A stretch of 64,000 nucleotides of DNA from positions 5,022,001 through 5,086,000 of the forward strand of contig NZ_AP027291.1 in the NCBI RefSeq assembly GCF_030295745.1, given 5' to 3'. Below are positions 43,963 through 53,052 of the stretch, piece by piece. The notes below the pieces were generated by a model, which did no database searches, had not been told where the DNA came from, and saw only the letters and a list, made by a program, of their open reading frames with translations. The number at the start of each line of letters is the position of its first letter. The first letter of the stretch is position 1. The translations under genes were made by a program, and so were the position numbers. This stretch comes from Mycolicibacterium sp. TUM20985. Lineage in GTDB: Bacteria; Actinomycetota; Actinomycetes; Mycobacteriales; Mycobacteriaceae.

Positions 43963-45564
43963 ATGAGTGATGCAATGCTGCGCCATCCCATCCACTCCGG
44001 ACACCTCACCGTGGGTGCGCTCAAGCGTCATCGCGACAAGCCGGTGCTGTTCCTTGGGGACACCACGCTGACCGGTGGCCAGCTCGCCGACCGCATCAGC
44101 CAGTACATTCAGGCGTTCGAGGCGCTCGGTGCGGGCACCGGCGCCGTCGTCGGACTGCTGGCGCTCAACCGGCCCGAGGTGCTGATGATCGTCGGCGCCG
44201 GGCAGACGCAGGGCTATCGCCGCGTGGCACTACACCCCCTTGGTTCACTCGACGATCACGCGTACGTGCTGAGCGACGCCGGCGTCACCTCGTTGATCGT
44301 CGACCCGAATCCGATGTTCGTCGAGCGTGCGGTCGGGCTGGTGGAGAAGGTGCCGTCGCTCAAGCATGTCTTGACGATCGGGCCGGTGCCGCCCGAGTTG
44401 GCCGACGTGGCAACCGATCTCAACGCCGAGGCGGCCAAGTACCCGCCGCGGCCGCTGGTCGCTGCGGACCTGGCCCCCGACACCGTCACCGGGCTGGCCT
44501 TCACCGGTGGAACGACCGGCAAGCCGAAGGGCGTCATGATGACGTCTCAGGCCACCACCACGATGACGACGATTCAGCTCGCCGAGTGGGAGTGGCCGGA
44601 GAATCCGAAATTCCTGATGTGCACCCCACTTTCGCACGCCGGTGCGGCCTTCTTCCTGCCGACGATCGTCAAGGGCGGCGAGATGGTGGTGCTGGCCAAG
44701 TTCGATCCCGCCGAGGTGCTGCGCACCATCGAGGAGCAGAAGATCACGGCCACGATGCTCGTGCCGTCGATGATCTACGCGCTGATGGATCACCCCGATT
44801 CGCACACCAGGGACCTGTCGTCGCTGGAGACCGTTTACTACGGCGCGTCCGCGATGAACCCGGTGCGGCTCAAGGAGGCGATCGCCCGCTTCGGTCCGAT
44901 CTTCGCGCAGTACTACGGCCAGTCCGAGGCCCCGATGGTCATCACGTACCTGGCCAAGGCCGAACACGACGAGAAGCGACTGACCTCTTGCGGGCGCCCG
45001 ACGCTGTTCGCCAGGACGGCACTCCTCGGCGAGGACGGGCAGCCGGTACCGCGCGGTGAGGTCGGTGAGATCTGCGTGTCGGGGCCGCTGCTGTCCGGCG
45101 GCTATCTCAACAAGCCCGAAGCGACGGCCGAGACGTTCCGCGACGGGTGGATGCACACCGGCGACCTGGCCCGCGAGGACGAGGACGGCTTCTGGTTCAT
45201 CGTGGACCGCACCAAGGACATGATCGTCACCGGCGGGTTCAACGTGTTCCCCCGCGAGGTGGAAGACGTCGTCGCGGAACACCCTTCGGTCGCACAGGTC
45301 TGCGTGATCGGTACCCCCGACGAGAAGTGGGGCGAAGCAGTGACGGCCGTCGTCGTGCTGCGGCCCGACGCGCCGACCGACGAGGCGGCGATCGCGACGA
45401 TGACCGCCGAGATCCAGGCCGCGGTCAAGGACCGCAAGGGCTCGGTGCAGTCGCCCAAGCAGGTGATCGTCGTGGAGTCGGTCCCGGTGACCGCGCTCGG
45501 CAAGCCGGACAAGAAGGCCGTCCGGGCGCAGTTCTGGGCGGGTGCGGGCCGCGCCATCGGCTAG
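43963..45564 (+). CDS. fadD8: Acyl-CoA synthetase FadD8
   Basis: Protein of 533 residues, ANL superfamily, ortholog position of Rv0551c. The ATP loop is FTGGTTGKPKG (180-190), followed by YYGQSEAP (in place of the usual YGxTE), MHTGDLARED and RTKDMIVTGGFNVFPREVED. The C-terminal lysine lies in ALGKPDKKAV. It activates a fatty or other carboxylic acid to acyl-CoA in the cytoplasm. A KstR-type operator overlaps its promoter, suggesting a role in sterol or fatty acid catabolism. A 25-bp hairpin follows the stop. Substrate not readable from sequence. Confidence 0.93.
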   Translation: MSDAMLRHPIHSGHLTVGALKRHRDKPVLFLGDTTLTGGQLADRISQYIQAFEALGAGTGAVVGLLALNRPEVLMIVGAGQTQGYRRVALHPLGSLDDHAYVLSDAGVTSLIVDPNPMFVERAVGLVEKVPSLKHVLTIGPVPPELADVATDLNAEAAKYPPRPLVAADLAPDTVTGLAFTGGTTGKPKGVMMTSQATTTMTTIQLAEWEWPENPKFLMCTPLSHAGAAFFLPTIVKGGEMVVLAKFDPAEVLRTIEEQKITATMLVPSMIYALMDHPDSHTRDLSSLETVYYGASAMNPVRLKEAIARFGPIFAQYYGQSEAPMVITYLAKAEHDEKRLTSCGRPTLFARTALLGEDGQPVPRGEVGEICVSGPLLSGGYLNKPEATAETFRDGWMHTGDLAREDEDGFWFIVDRTKDMIVTGGFNVFPREVEDVVAEHPSVAQVCVIGTPDEKWGEAVTAVVVLRPDAPTDEAAIATMTAEIQAAVKDRKGSVQSPKQVIVVESVPVTALGKPDKKAVRAQFWAGAGRAIG

Positions 45565-45571
45565 CTAACTC

Positions 45572-45636
45572 CCCGCGAGCAGACGCAAAAGGCCCTAAAT
45601 GCGCATGTTTCAGGGCCCTTTGCGTCTGCTCGCGGG
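45572..45636. terminator. Long bidirectional hairpin between fadD8 and the GntR gene
   Basis: The arms 45572-45596 and 45612-45636 pair over 25 bp with one mismatch and a 15-nt loop. It starts 7 bp after the fadD8 stop and ends 6 bp before the stop of the convergent gene, so it can end both transcripts. Confidence 0.75.
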
Positions 45637-45642
45637 AGGGGG

Positions 45643-46308
45643 CTAGGGAGCGAGGCCCGCGAGGATGGTGTCGAGCAGTTCGCCTGCCGTCCTGGCAGCC
45701 TGCTCGACGTCACCGGCCGCGACGTGCTCGAGCAACACCCCGTGGTCGACGATCTCGACGGGCAGCTCGGTGGTGGTCGCGACGCTGGCGGTGATCGCCT
45801 CCATCAGCCCGCGATACAGCTCGGTCAGCATCACGTTGTGCGAGGCGCGCACGACGGCGAGGTGGAATTCCGCATCGGCGCGGGCGAACTCGTCGGTACG
45901 ACCGTCACGCTCACATTCGTCGCGCTTGGCCAGCAGGGTGCGCAGCTCGGCGACGTCGGCGGGCGTGCGGTGGGCGGCGGCCAGCCTGGCGCCCTCGACC
46001 TCCAGCCCGCGGCGCACCTCGAGCACGTCGCGTAGCTCGGCGCCGCACAGCCGGCGCAGCGCTCCGGACACTTCGCTCGTCGCCCGGACGTACGTACCGT
46101 CACCCTGCCGGACCTCCAAAATGCCGGCGTGCGCGAGCGCCCGGACGGCCTCGCGGACGGTGTTGCGGCCGACCCCGAGCGACTCGACGAGTACGGCCTC
46201 ATTGGGGATGCGGTGGCCGACCGGCCATTCGCCGGTCGAGACGGAGTGCCGGAGCTGGTCGATGACCTGGTCGACCAGGCCCGTGCGGCGTGCTGTGCTC
46301 AACGGCAC
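45643..46308 (-). CDS. GntR family regulator (FadR/FCD subfamily)
   Basis: Protein of 221 residues. The N-terminal winged helix (PNEAVLVESLGVGRNTVREAVRALAHAGILEVRQGDGTYV) is of the GntR type. The C-terminal FCD domain has the metal/ligand pattern with D (RADAEFHLAVV) and H residues (SHNVML, DHGVLLEHVAAGD). FCD regulators respond to organic acids or acyl compounds. It diverges from an MFS exporter gene with 47 bp between start codons and so probably controls it. The effector is not known. Confidence 0.9.
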   Translation of the reverse strand: MPLSTARRTGLVDQVIDQLRHSVSTGEWPVGHRIPNEAVLVESLGVGRNTVREAVRALAHAGILEVRQGDGTYVRATSEVSGALRRLCGAELRDVLEVRRGLEVEGARLAAAHRTPADVAELRTLLAKRDECERDGRTDEFARADAEFHLAVVRASHNVMLTELYRGLMEAITASVATTTELPVEIVDHGVLLEHVAAGDVEQAARTAGELLDTILAGLAP

Positions 46309-46355
46309 GGGGACATCCTTTCAACCAATCATGGGATGTATGGCAATGTAGCAGC

Positions 46356-47552
46356 GTGCGCGTCCAGCAGCAGGAGGAACGAACCGTCCCGACCCTCGCG
46401 GGCGGGATCCTGCTGGCCGTCGCGGTCATCCTGACGGCGCTCAACCTTCGGCCCGCCGTCACCAGCGTGGCGCCGCTGCTGGGTGACATGCGTGCGGATC
46501 TGGGCACCTCGGCGACGTGGGCCGGGCTCCTCACGACCATGCCCGGCCTGTGCTTCGCCGCCGCGGGCCTTGGCGCGCCGCGGCTGGCGAACCGGTTCGG
46601 GCTTGGACGCGTCATCTCCCTGGCCCTGCTGACGCTGACCGTGGGCCTGGCGATCCGCGGCCTCGACGGACCGGTGGTCGTGATCGGCGCGACACTGCTC
46701 GCCTGCGCGGGCATCGCGCTGATCAACGTCCTCATCCCCGTCGTGATCAAGGGGTCGTTCCCCGCCAGGATCGGCCTGATGACCGGCATCTACACCGCCG
46801 CTCTGCAGGGTGGCGGCGCGCTGGGATCCGCCGTCACGCCCGGCCTCGAGGAGCCCCTGGGCGGCTGGCGCGTGGCCCTGGCGGCATGGGCGGGAATCGC
46901 CCTGGTCGCCCTGTTTGCCTGGCTTCCCGCGTCGCGGCGGCACCGAGGGTCGTGGGCCGCGACGACCGCACCGACGGGTGAACGACGCTCACTGTTGCGC
47001 AACCGACTCGCCTGGACCGTGACGCTGTTCTTCGGCTGCCAGGCATTCATGGCCTACATCGTGATGGGGTGGCTGCCGCAGATCTTCATCGACAACGGCG
47101 TCGGCAAGGTCCAGGCCGGGCTGCTGGTCGGACTGGTGTCACTGATCGGGGTGCCCGTGGCGCTGATCATCTCGCCGCTGGCGGCGCGGTCGGCCAGCCA
47201 GAGCGGGTGGATCGTCGCGCTCGGCGTGCTCGGTGTGGGCGGCGCGGTGGGCCTGTTGCTCGCGCCAGGAGCCGCCCCCCTCGTGTGGAGCGTGCTGATC
47301 GGCATCGGCATGAGCGCCTTCTCGCTGGCGCTGACGATCATCGCGCTGCGGGCCCGCAACGCCGAGGACACCGCCCAACTCTCGGGTATGGCACAGGGAT
47401 TCGGTTACCTGTTCGCGGGCACGGGTCCGTTCCTGTTCGGGCTGCTTCACGACCTCTCCGACGGCTGGACCATTCCGTTCGTCATGTTCCTGGCGGTCTA
47501 CGTCGTCCAGATCATCGCCGGAGCGGCGGCGGGTCGCGCTCGGTACGTCTGA
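46356..47552 (+). CDS. MFS transporter, CynX/NimT family
   Basis: Protein of 398 residues from GTG, with 12 predicted membrane helices. The pattern LTALNLRPAVTSVAPLLGDM in the first helix is the signature of the CynX/NimT (cyanate/2-nitroimidazole transporter) branch, and LMTGIYTAALQGGGALGSA follows in helix 5. Members import cyanate or export small compounds; the substrate here is not predictable. The GTG is chosen as the closest start to the first helix. It is divergent from the GntR regulator, which is the likely controller. No cyanase gene is in the window. Confidence 0.88.
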   Translation: MRVQQQEERTVPTLAGGILLAVAVILTALNLRPAVTSVAPLLGDMRADLGTSATWAGLLTTMPGLCFAAAGLGAPRLANRFGLGRVISLALLTLTVGLAIRGLDGPVVVIGATLLACAGIALINVLIPVVIKGSFPARIGLMTGIYTAALQGGGALGSAVTPGLEEPLGGWRVALAAWAGIALVALFAWLPASRRHRGSWAATTAPTGERRSLLRNRLAWTVTLFFGCQAFMAYIVMGWLPQIFIDNGVGKVQAGLLVGLVSLIGVPVALIISPLAARSASQSGWIVALGVLGVGGAVGLLLAPGAAPLVWSVLIGIGMSAFSLALTIIALRARNAEDTAQLSGMAQGFGYLFAGTGPFLFGLLHDLSDGWTIPFVMFLAVYVVQIIAGAAAGRARYV

Positions 47553-47553
47553 C

Positions 47554-47559
47554 TACGGT
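47554..47559 (+). promoter_or_regulatory. Candidate -10 (TACGGT) of the second ECF42 gene
   Basis: TACGGT begins 1 bp after the TGA of the MFS gene and ends 6 nt before the GTG at 47566, so the transcript would start on the start codon. Supports separate expression of the sigma factor. Confidence 0.4.
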
Positions 47560-47565
47560 GGGTAC

Positions 47566-48822
47566 GTGTCCGACCCCGAGATCCCCGACGTCACGCGAAC
47601 CGTGGACGCGGTGTGGCGCATGGAGGCCGCCAAGATCGTGGCGACGCTGACCCGCGCCGTCGGGGACGTCGCGATGGCCGAAGACCTGGCTGCCGACGCC
47701 CTGGTCGACGCGCTGGAGCAGTGGCCCGCGACGGGCGTACCGCGCAATGCCGCCGCCTGGCTGGTCACCGTCGCCAAGCGCAAGGCGATCGACCACTGGC
47801 GCCGGCTGGGCCGCCTCGACGCCAAGTACGCGACGATCGCGCGCGACCTCGAGAGCCGGGTCGACGAACCGTGGGACCCCGACCGCATCGACGACGACGT
47901 CCTGCGGCTGATCTTCGTCGCCACGCACCCGGCGCTCCCACCGGAGGGCCAAATCGCGTTGACGCTCCGCATCGTCGGCGGACTCGGCACCGACGAGATC
48001 GCGCGGGCGTTCCTCGTCCCCAAGGCCACGGTCGCGCAGCGCATCGTGCGGGCCAAGAAGACCCTCGCCGACGCCGACGTGCCATTCGAGGTGCCCGATC
48101 CCAGCGAGTATCCGACCCGGCTGGCAGCGGTCCTCAGCGTGATCTACCTGATTTACAACGAGGGCTACTCCGCGTCGTCTGGCCAACGCTGGATCCGTGA
48201 CGAATTATGCACGGAGGCAATGCGTTTGGGTCGGGTCCTCGCGGCGCTGACACCCGACGAAGCCGAGGTGCACGGCCTGGTGGCGTTGATGGAGTTCCAG
48301 TCGTCGCGGTTCGCCGCCCGCACCGCGGCCGACGGGCGGCCCATTCCGCTCGAGGATCAGGACCGCAGGAAGTGGGACAGGGCGCAGATCGTGCGGGGCA
48401 CCAACGCCCTACGACGCGCCGCCAAGACGCTGCGCGGCAACGGAATTGGCTGGGGACCGTACGCGCTGCAGGCGGCGCTGGCCGAATGCCACGCCTGCGC
48501 GCCAACCGTGGCGGACACCGATTGGGCCCGCATCGTGGCGCTGTACGACGGTCTCCTCCAGATCGCGCCGTCCCCGGTGGTCGAGCTGAACCGTGCGGTC
48601 GCGGTCGCGATGCGCTCGGGGCCCGCCGAGGCGCTGACCATCGTCGACCAGATCGGCGGGCTCGCCGGCTCCTACCTCCTGCCGAGCGTGCGCGGCGAGT
48701 TGCTGTCACGGCTCGGCAGGCAGTCCGAAGCGGTCGGCGAGTTCCAGCGGGCCGCGAAGATGGCCACCAACGACCGGGAGCGCGACGTGCTGGTCGACAA
48801 GGCAGAGAGGGTCAGGACATGA
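47566..48822 (+). CDS. ECF sigma factor, ECF42 type, second copy
   Basis: Protein of 418 residues from GTG. Region 2 (AEDLAADALVDALEQWP, then WLVTVAKRKAIDHWRR) and region 4 (LRIVGGLGTDEIARAFLVPKATVAQRI) are complete. A C-terminal TPR-like extension (about 180-418) ends in GRQSEAVGEFQRAAKMA. YNEGYSASSG after region 4 is typical of the group. It differs clearly from the copy at 36229, so this is not a recent duplication. No DGPF gene is adjacent; the nearest free one is at 42320. Its stop overlaps the HAD gene start by 4 bp. Confidence 0.92.
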   Translation: MSDPEIPDVTRTVDAVWRMEAAKIVATLTRAVGDVAMAEDLAADALVDALEQWPATGVPRNAAAWLVTVAKRKAIDHWRRLGRLDAKYATIARDLESRVDEPWDPDRIDDDVLRLIFVATHPALPPEGQIALTLRIVGGLGTDEIARAFLVPKATVAQRIVRAKKTLADADVPFEVPDPSEYPTRLAAVLSVIYLIYNEGYSASSGQRWIRDELCTEAMRLGRVLAALTPDEAEVHGLVALMEFQSSRFAARTAADGRPIPLEDQDRRKWDRAQIVRGTNALRRAAKTLRGNGIGWGPYALQAALAECHACAPTVADTDWARIVALYDGLLQIAPSPVVELNRAVAVAMRSGPAEALTIVDQIGGLAGSYLLPSVRGELLSRLGRQSEAVGEFQRAAKMATNDRERDVLVDKAERVRT

Positions 48823-49505
48823 CCACCACCCGCGCCGTTCTGTTCGACTTCTCCGGGACCCTGTTCCGCCTCGAGGAGGACGCCAGCTGGTTCACCGACA
48901 TCCAGGTCGACGAGCGGGAGGTCGACGGTCACGTGCAGGCCGAGCTGATGCGGCGACTGACCGCACCGACGGGCGCCTCGGTCCACATGGACGAACGGGC
49001 GCGTCAGGCCTGGGTGAACCGCGACCTGGCGCCGCATCTGCACCGCGAGGCATATCTGCACGTGCTCCGCGAATCCGGGCTGGCCGACCAGCACGCCGAA
49101 TCCCTCTACGGCCGGGCGATCGACCCCGCGAGCTGGCACCCGTACCCCGACACCGCGACGGTGCTCGCGAGCCTGCGCCGGCAGGGTCTCAAGACCGCCG
49201 TGGTGTCCAACATCGCGTTCGACGTCCGGCCCGCGTTTGCCGCGCTCGGCGTCAAGGACGACGTCGACGAGTTCGTACTGTCCTTCGAAGTCGGCGCGGT
49301 CAAACCGAATCCCGACATCTTCCGCACCGCGCTGGCACGGGTGGGGGTGGACGCCGAATACGCGTTGATGGTCGGTGACAGCGAGGAGGCCGACGGGGCC
49401 GCCCGCGCAGTCGGGTGCCGCTTCGCGCTGGTCGATCCGCTGCCCACGTCGATGCGCGAGGACGGCCTCATCGCGGCTCTGCAGAGCGCCGGTGTCGCGG
49501 TCTAG
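48819..49505 (+). CDS. HAD superfamily hydrolase with altered motif I
   Basis: Protein of 228 residues. Motif I is FDFSGTL (about 9-15), motif II VVSNIAFD, the lysine motif AVKPNPDIF and motif IV MVGDSEEAD, all in the right order, with a four-helix cap (about 20-95). HAD phosphatases form a phospho-aspartate on the first Asp. The second acidic residue of DxD, the general acid, is serine here, which argues against ordinary phosphatase activity or suggests slow turnover. It is coupled to the sigma factor gene by an ATGA overlap. Substrate unknown. Confidence 0.88.
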   Translation: MTTTRAVLFDFSGTLFRLEEDASWFTDIQVDEREVDGHVQAELMRRLTAPTGASVHMDERARQAWVNRDLAPHLHREAYLHVLRESGLADQHAESLYGRAIDPASWHPYPDTATVLASLRRQGLKTAVVSNIAFDVRPAFAALGVKDDVDEFVLSFEVGAVKPNPDIFRTALARVGVDAEYALMVGDSEEADGAARAVGCRFALVDPLPTSMREDGLIAALQSAGVAV

Positions 49506-49515
49506 GCTCGAACGC

Positions 49516-49971
49516 ATGCCGAGTGACGCGGACATCAAGCCGCCGTGGTGGCTCAAACCGATGAACAAGGTCATGATGACCGCGATGCGGCTGGGGCTGA
49601 TGCGCGAGGGCCCGCTCGTGCTGACCGTGGCGGGACGCACCTCGGGCACACCCCGCCCGACGCCGGTCACCCCGTTCACCGTCGACGGCAAGCGCTACGT
49701 CGTCGGCGGCTTCCCGAAGGCCGACTGGGTCAAGAACCTTCGTGCCGCCGGTGAGGCGACGCTGACGCAGGGCCGCCGCGACGAGCGCGTGTCGGTGGTC
49801 GAGCTGACCGCCGAGCAGGCCAGGCCGCTGCTGCGCCAGTTCCCCGCCCTGGTGCCCACCGGCGTCAGCTTCATGACGCGCTCGGGTCTGGTGACCGGGC
49901 CCAACCCAGACGAGTTCGAGGCACTCGCGGGCCGGTGCGCCGTCTTCCGGTTCGACCCGATACTGCCCTAG
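49516..49971 (+). CDS. Deazaflavin-dependent (DDN-like) nitroreductase family protein
   Basis: Protein of 151 residues, the usual size of the F420-dependent Ddn/Rv3547-like split-barrel family (nitroreductase family deazaflavin-dependent oxidoreductase). LVLTVAGRTSGTPRPTPVTPF and YVVGGFPKADWVKNLRAAG are the family motifs; the latter contacts the deazaflavin phosphate. Members reduce quinones or other substrates with F420H2. TAGGCT ends 7 nt before the ATG, a possible leaderless -10. It stands just upstream of menB, which makes a quinone-related substrate attractive but unproven. Confidence 0.85.
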   Translation: MPSDADIKPPWWLKPMNKVMMTAMRLGLMREGPLVLTVAGRTSGTPRPTPVTPFTVDGKRYVVGGFPKADWVKNLRAAGEATLTQGRRDERVSVVELTAEQARPLLRQFPALVPTGVSFMTRSGLVTGPNPDEFEALAGRCAVFRFDPILP

Positions 49972-49985
49972 CTACAGTCAACCGG

Positions 49986-50900
49986 GTGAGTGCTGACAAC
50001 CCGTTCGACCCGACCGTGTGGCAGCCCGTCCCGGGCTTCGAGCTGACCGACATCACCTACCACCGGCACGTAGTGGACGGTGTCGCCAAGCCGACGGTCC
50101 GCATCGCGTTCGATCGGCCCGAGGTGCGCAACGCGTTCCGTCCGCACACCGTCGACGAGTTGTACCGCGTCCTCGACCACGCCCGGATGAGCAATGACGT
50201 CGGGGTGATCCTGCTGACGGGGAACGGACCATCCGAGAAGGACGGCGGCTGGGCCTTCTGCTCGGGCGGAGACCAACGCATCCGCGGCCGCACCGGCTAC
50301 CAGTACGCCGCCGGCGAGACGGCCGACACCGTCGACCCCGCCCAAGCGGGCCGGCTGCACATCCTCGAGGTGCAACGCCTCATCCGCTTCATGCCTAAGC
50401 CGGTGATCTGCCTGGTGAACGGCTGGGCCGCAGGCGGCGGGCACAGCCTGCACGCCGTGTGCGACCTGACGCTGGCCAGCCGCGAGCACGCCAGGTTCAA
50501 GCAGACCGACGCCGACGTCGGCAGCTTCGACGGCGGTTACGGCAGCGCGTATCTCGCCCGCCAGACCGGACAGAAGTTCGCCCGCGAGATCTTCTTCCTC
50601 GGCAGGCCGTACACCGCGGAGCAGATGCACGCGATGGGCGCCGTCAACGAGGTCGTCGATCACACCGAGCTGGAAACCGTTGCGCTGCAATGGGCGCATG
50701 AGATCAATGGAAAGTCGCCACAGGCCATCAGGATGCTCAAGGCCGCGTTCAACCTGCTCGACGACGGACTGGTCGGTCAGCAGATCTTCGCCGGCGAGGC
50801 CACGCGACTGGCCTACATGACCGACGAGGCGGTCGAGGGACGCGACGCCTTCCTGGAGAAGCGCGATCCCGACTGGACGACGTTCCCGCGCTACTTCTGA
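49986..50900 (+). CDS. menB: 1,4-Dihydroxy-2-naphthoyl-CoA synthase MenB
   Basis: Protein of 304 residues from GTG, crotonase superfamily. It closes the second ring of the naphthoquinone from o-succinylbenzoyl-CoA. The CoA and oxyanion hole residues are in FCSGGDQRIRGR and GWAAGGGHSLHAVCDLTLAS. The MenB-specific segment is TDADVGSFDGGYGSAYLAR with its catalytic Asp and Tyr. The C terminus (DWTTFPRYF) is the family's conserved end. TACAGT ends 7 nt before the GTG, suggesting a leaderless mRNA. The homolog in M. tuberculosis (Rv0548c) lies in the same men region. Confidence 0.96.
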   Translation: MSADNPFDPTVWQPVPGFELTDITYHRHVVDGVAKPTVRIAFDRPEVRNAFRPHTVDELYRVLDHARMSNDVGVILLTGNGPSEKDGGWAFCSGGDQRIRGRTGYQYAAGETADTVDPAQAGRLHILEVQRLIRFMPKPVICLVNGWAAGGGHSLHAVCDLTLASREHARFKQTDADVGSFDGGYGSAYLARQTGQKFAREIFFLGRPYTAEQMHAMGAVNEVVDHTELETVALQWAHEINGKSPQAIRMLKAAFNLLDDGLVGQQIFAGEATRLAYMTDEAVEGRDAFLEKRDPDWTTFPRYF

Positions 50901-50910
50901 GGGTGGGGCC

Positions 50911-53052
50911 GTGACCGAGAAGATCGACGAGTACTTCACCGCGACGGTCCGCGCACTGCCCGCGGGCAGGGGCGGTTCGCCGCTGACCGGTTCGCTGCTG
51001 AGCACGGCGGACGTCCTCGGCCTCTTCGACTCTCAACTCGGCAGCCGACATCTCGACCTCGCCGCCCGCTGGTTGCGCGGCCGCGGCAAGGGCTTCTACA
51101 CGATCGGCTCGTCGGGCCACGAGGGCAATGCCGCGGTCGCGGCGGCGCTGCGCCCGACCGATCCCGCACTGCTGCACTATCGTTCGGGCGGCTTCTTCCT
51201 GCAGCGGGCGCGTCAGGTGGACGGCAGCAACCCCCTGCGCGACGTGCTGCTCGGGGTATGTGCCGCGACCGACGATCCGATCAGCGGCGGCCGGCACAAG
51301 GTCTTCGGTCGCCACGACCTCGCCGTGATCCCGCAGACGTCGACGATCGCCTCCCATCTACCGCGGGCCGTCGGGGTGGCGTTCTCGATCAGGCGGGCCG
51401 CGAAGCTCGGCGTCGACACACCGTGGCCGCGCGATGCCGTCACCGTCTGCAGCTTCGGCGATGCGTCCGCCAACCACTCGACGGCGGTTGGCGCCATCAA
51501 CACCGCCGTTCATGCTGCCTACCAAGGACTTCCACTGCCGCTGCTCTTCGTCTGCGAAGACAACGGCATCGGCATCAGCACCAGGACGCCGACGGGCTGG
51601 ATCGCCGCCAACTTCGCCGGCCGGACGGGCCTCGAGTACTTCAGCGCCGACGGGTCCGACGTGGTCGACACCCATGCCGTCGCCACGCGCGCCGTCGAAT
51701 ACGTCCGCAAGCATCGCAAGCCCGCGTTCCTGCACCTGCGCACCGTGCGACTGATGGGTCACGCCGGTTCGGACGTCGAAGCCGCCTACCGGGCGCCCGG
51801 CGAGATCACCGCGGACTTCGACCGAGACCCCCTACTCCACACGGCGAAGCTGTTGGTGGAGCGGACTGGCATGTCGCCCGCCGAGGTCCTGGAATGCTAT
51901 GAGGCCAAGCGCGCCGAGGTCATCGGAATCGCCACGCAGGTGGCCGAACTGCCGCAGTTGGACAGTGCCGCCGCGGTCATGGAGCCACTACTCGACGGGC
52001 TCGCCGAGGCGATGGCGAGCACCGCCCGCGACCGCGCGGCGGGCGGGGAACCCCTTACCGTCGCCCAGTCGATCAACCGTGCCCTGCTCGACGTGTTGGC
52101 CGAGCATCCAGGCGCGCTGGTCTTCGGCGAGGACGTGGCACGCAAGGGCGGCGTCTACGGCGTGACGCGCGGTCTCGCACAAAAGTACGGTCCGGCAAAG
52201 GTATTCGACACCCTCCTCGACGAACAGGCGATCCTCGGGTTGGCGCTCGGCGCCGGGCTGGCCGGCCTGCTGCCGATCCCGGAGATCCAGTATCTGGCCT
52301 ACCTGCACAACGCCGCCGATCAGATCCGCGGCGAAGGCGCCACCCTGCAGTTCTTCTCCGACCGGCAGTACCGCAACCCGATGGTGGTGCGCGTCGCCGG
52401 CTACGGCTACCAGAAGGGGTTCGGGGGGCACTTCCACAACGACAACGCCATCGGAGCCCTGCGCGACATCCCCGGCCTCGTCATCGCCTCCCCCTCCCGG
52501 CCCGACGACGCCGCGGCCATGATGCGGACGTGCGCATCGGCTGCCCGCACCGCCGGCGCTCTCTGCATCTTCCTGGAACCCATTGCGCTGTATCACGTTC
52601 GAGACCTGTACGAGGCAGGCGACGACCAGTGGCTGGCTCCCTATCCGTCGGCGGGCGTGCCGATCGGCCGGGCGCGGGTCTGCGATGATGGCACCGATCT
52701 GACCATCGTCACGTTCGGCAATGGCGTGCCGATGAGCCTGCGCGTGGCGCAGCGGCTCGCGAGCCGGGGCATCACCACCCGCGTCGTCGACATGCGTTGG
52801 CTGGCACCACTTCCCATCGCCGACGTGATGCGGGAGGCCAACGCCACCGGTCGCACGCTCGTGGTCGACGAGACGAGGGCGACCGGCGGCGTCGCCGAAG
52901 GCGTGCTGGCCGCGATGATCGACCACGGGTACAGCGGCTCACTGGCGCGGGTCGCCAGCGCCGACAGCTTCATCCCGCTGGGCGACGCCGCGCTGAAGGT
53001 GCTGCTGTCGGAGGACCAGATCGAGGCAGCCGCGCTAAAGCTCACCTCATGA
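50911..53052 (+). CDS. Fused E1 alpha-beta 2-oxoacid dehydrogenase
   Basis: Protein of 713 residues from GTG. Residues 1-360 resemble E1-alpha: TPP site with GDASANHSTAVGAINTA and later CEDNGIGIS, and the YRSGGFFLQRA entry loop. Residues 370-713 resemble E1-beta (INRALLDVLAEHPGALVFGEDVARKGGVYGVT, FDTLLDEQAILGLALGAG, VVDMRWLAPLP). E1 decarboxylates a 2-oxoacid and acylates a lipoyl E2. The usual GDG of the TPP motif reads GDA. No E2, E3 or lipoyl gene is nearby, so the partner must come from elsewhere or the enzyme may form a non-CoA product. It starts 10 bp after menB. Confidence 0.9.
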   Translation: MTEKIDEYFTATVRALPAGRGGSPLTGSLLSTADVLGLFDSQLGSRHLDLAARWLRGRGKGFYTIGSSGHEGNAAVAAALRPTDPALLHYRSGGFFLQRARQVDGSNPLRDVLLGVCAATDDPISGGRHKVFGRHDLAVIPQTSTIASHLPRAVGVAFSIRRAAKLGVDTPWPRDAVTVCSFGDASANHSTAVGAINTAVHAAYQGLPLPLLFVCEDNGIGISTRTPTGWIAANFAGRTGLEYFSADGSDVVDTHAVATRAVEYVRKHRKPAFLHLRTVRLMGHAGSDVEAAYRAPGEITADFDRDPLLHTAKLLVERTGMSPAEVLECYEAKRAEVIGIATQVAELPQLDSAAAVMEPLLDGLAEAMASTARDRAAGGEPLTVAQSINRALLDVLAEHPGALVFGEDVARKGGVYGVTRGLAQKYGPAKVFDTLLDEQAILGLALGAGLAGLLPIPEIQYLAYLHNAADQIRGEGATLQFFSDRQYRNPMVVRVAGYGYQKGFGGHFHNDNAIGALRDIPGLVIASPSRPDDAAAMMRTCASAARTAGALCIFLEPIALYHVRDLYEAGDDQWLAPYPSAGVPIGRARVCDDGTDLTIVTFGNGVPMSLRVAQRLASRGITTRVVDMRWLAPLPIADVMREANATGRTLVVDETRATGGVAEGVLAAMIDHGYSGSLARVASADSFIPLGDAALKVLLSEDQIEAAALKLTS

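Noticed and set aside
46309..46355. GntR operator between the regulator and MFS gene
   Set aside because: The gap has short repeats of ATG-like triplets but no convincing FadR-type inverted repeat could be picked, so none was annotated.
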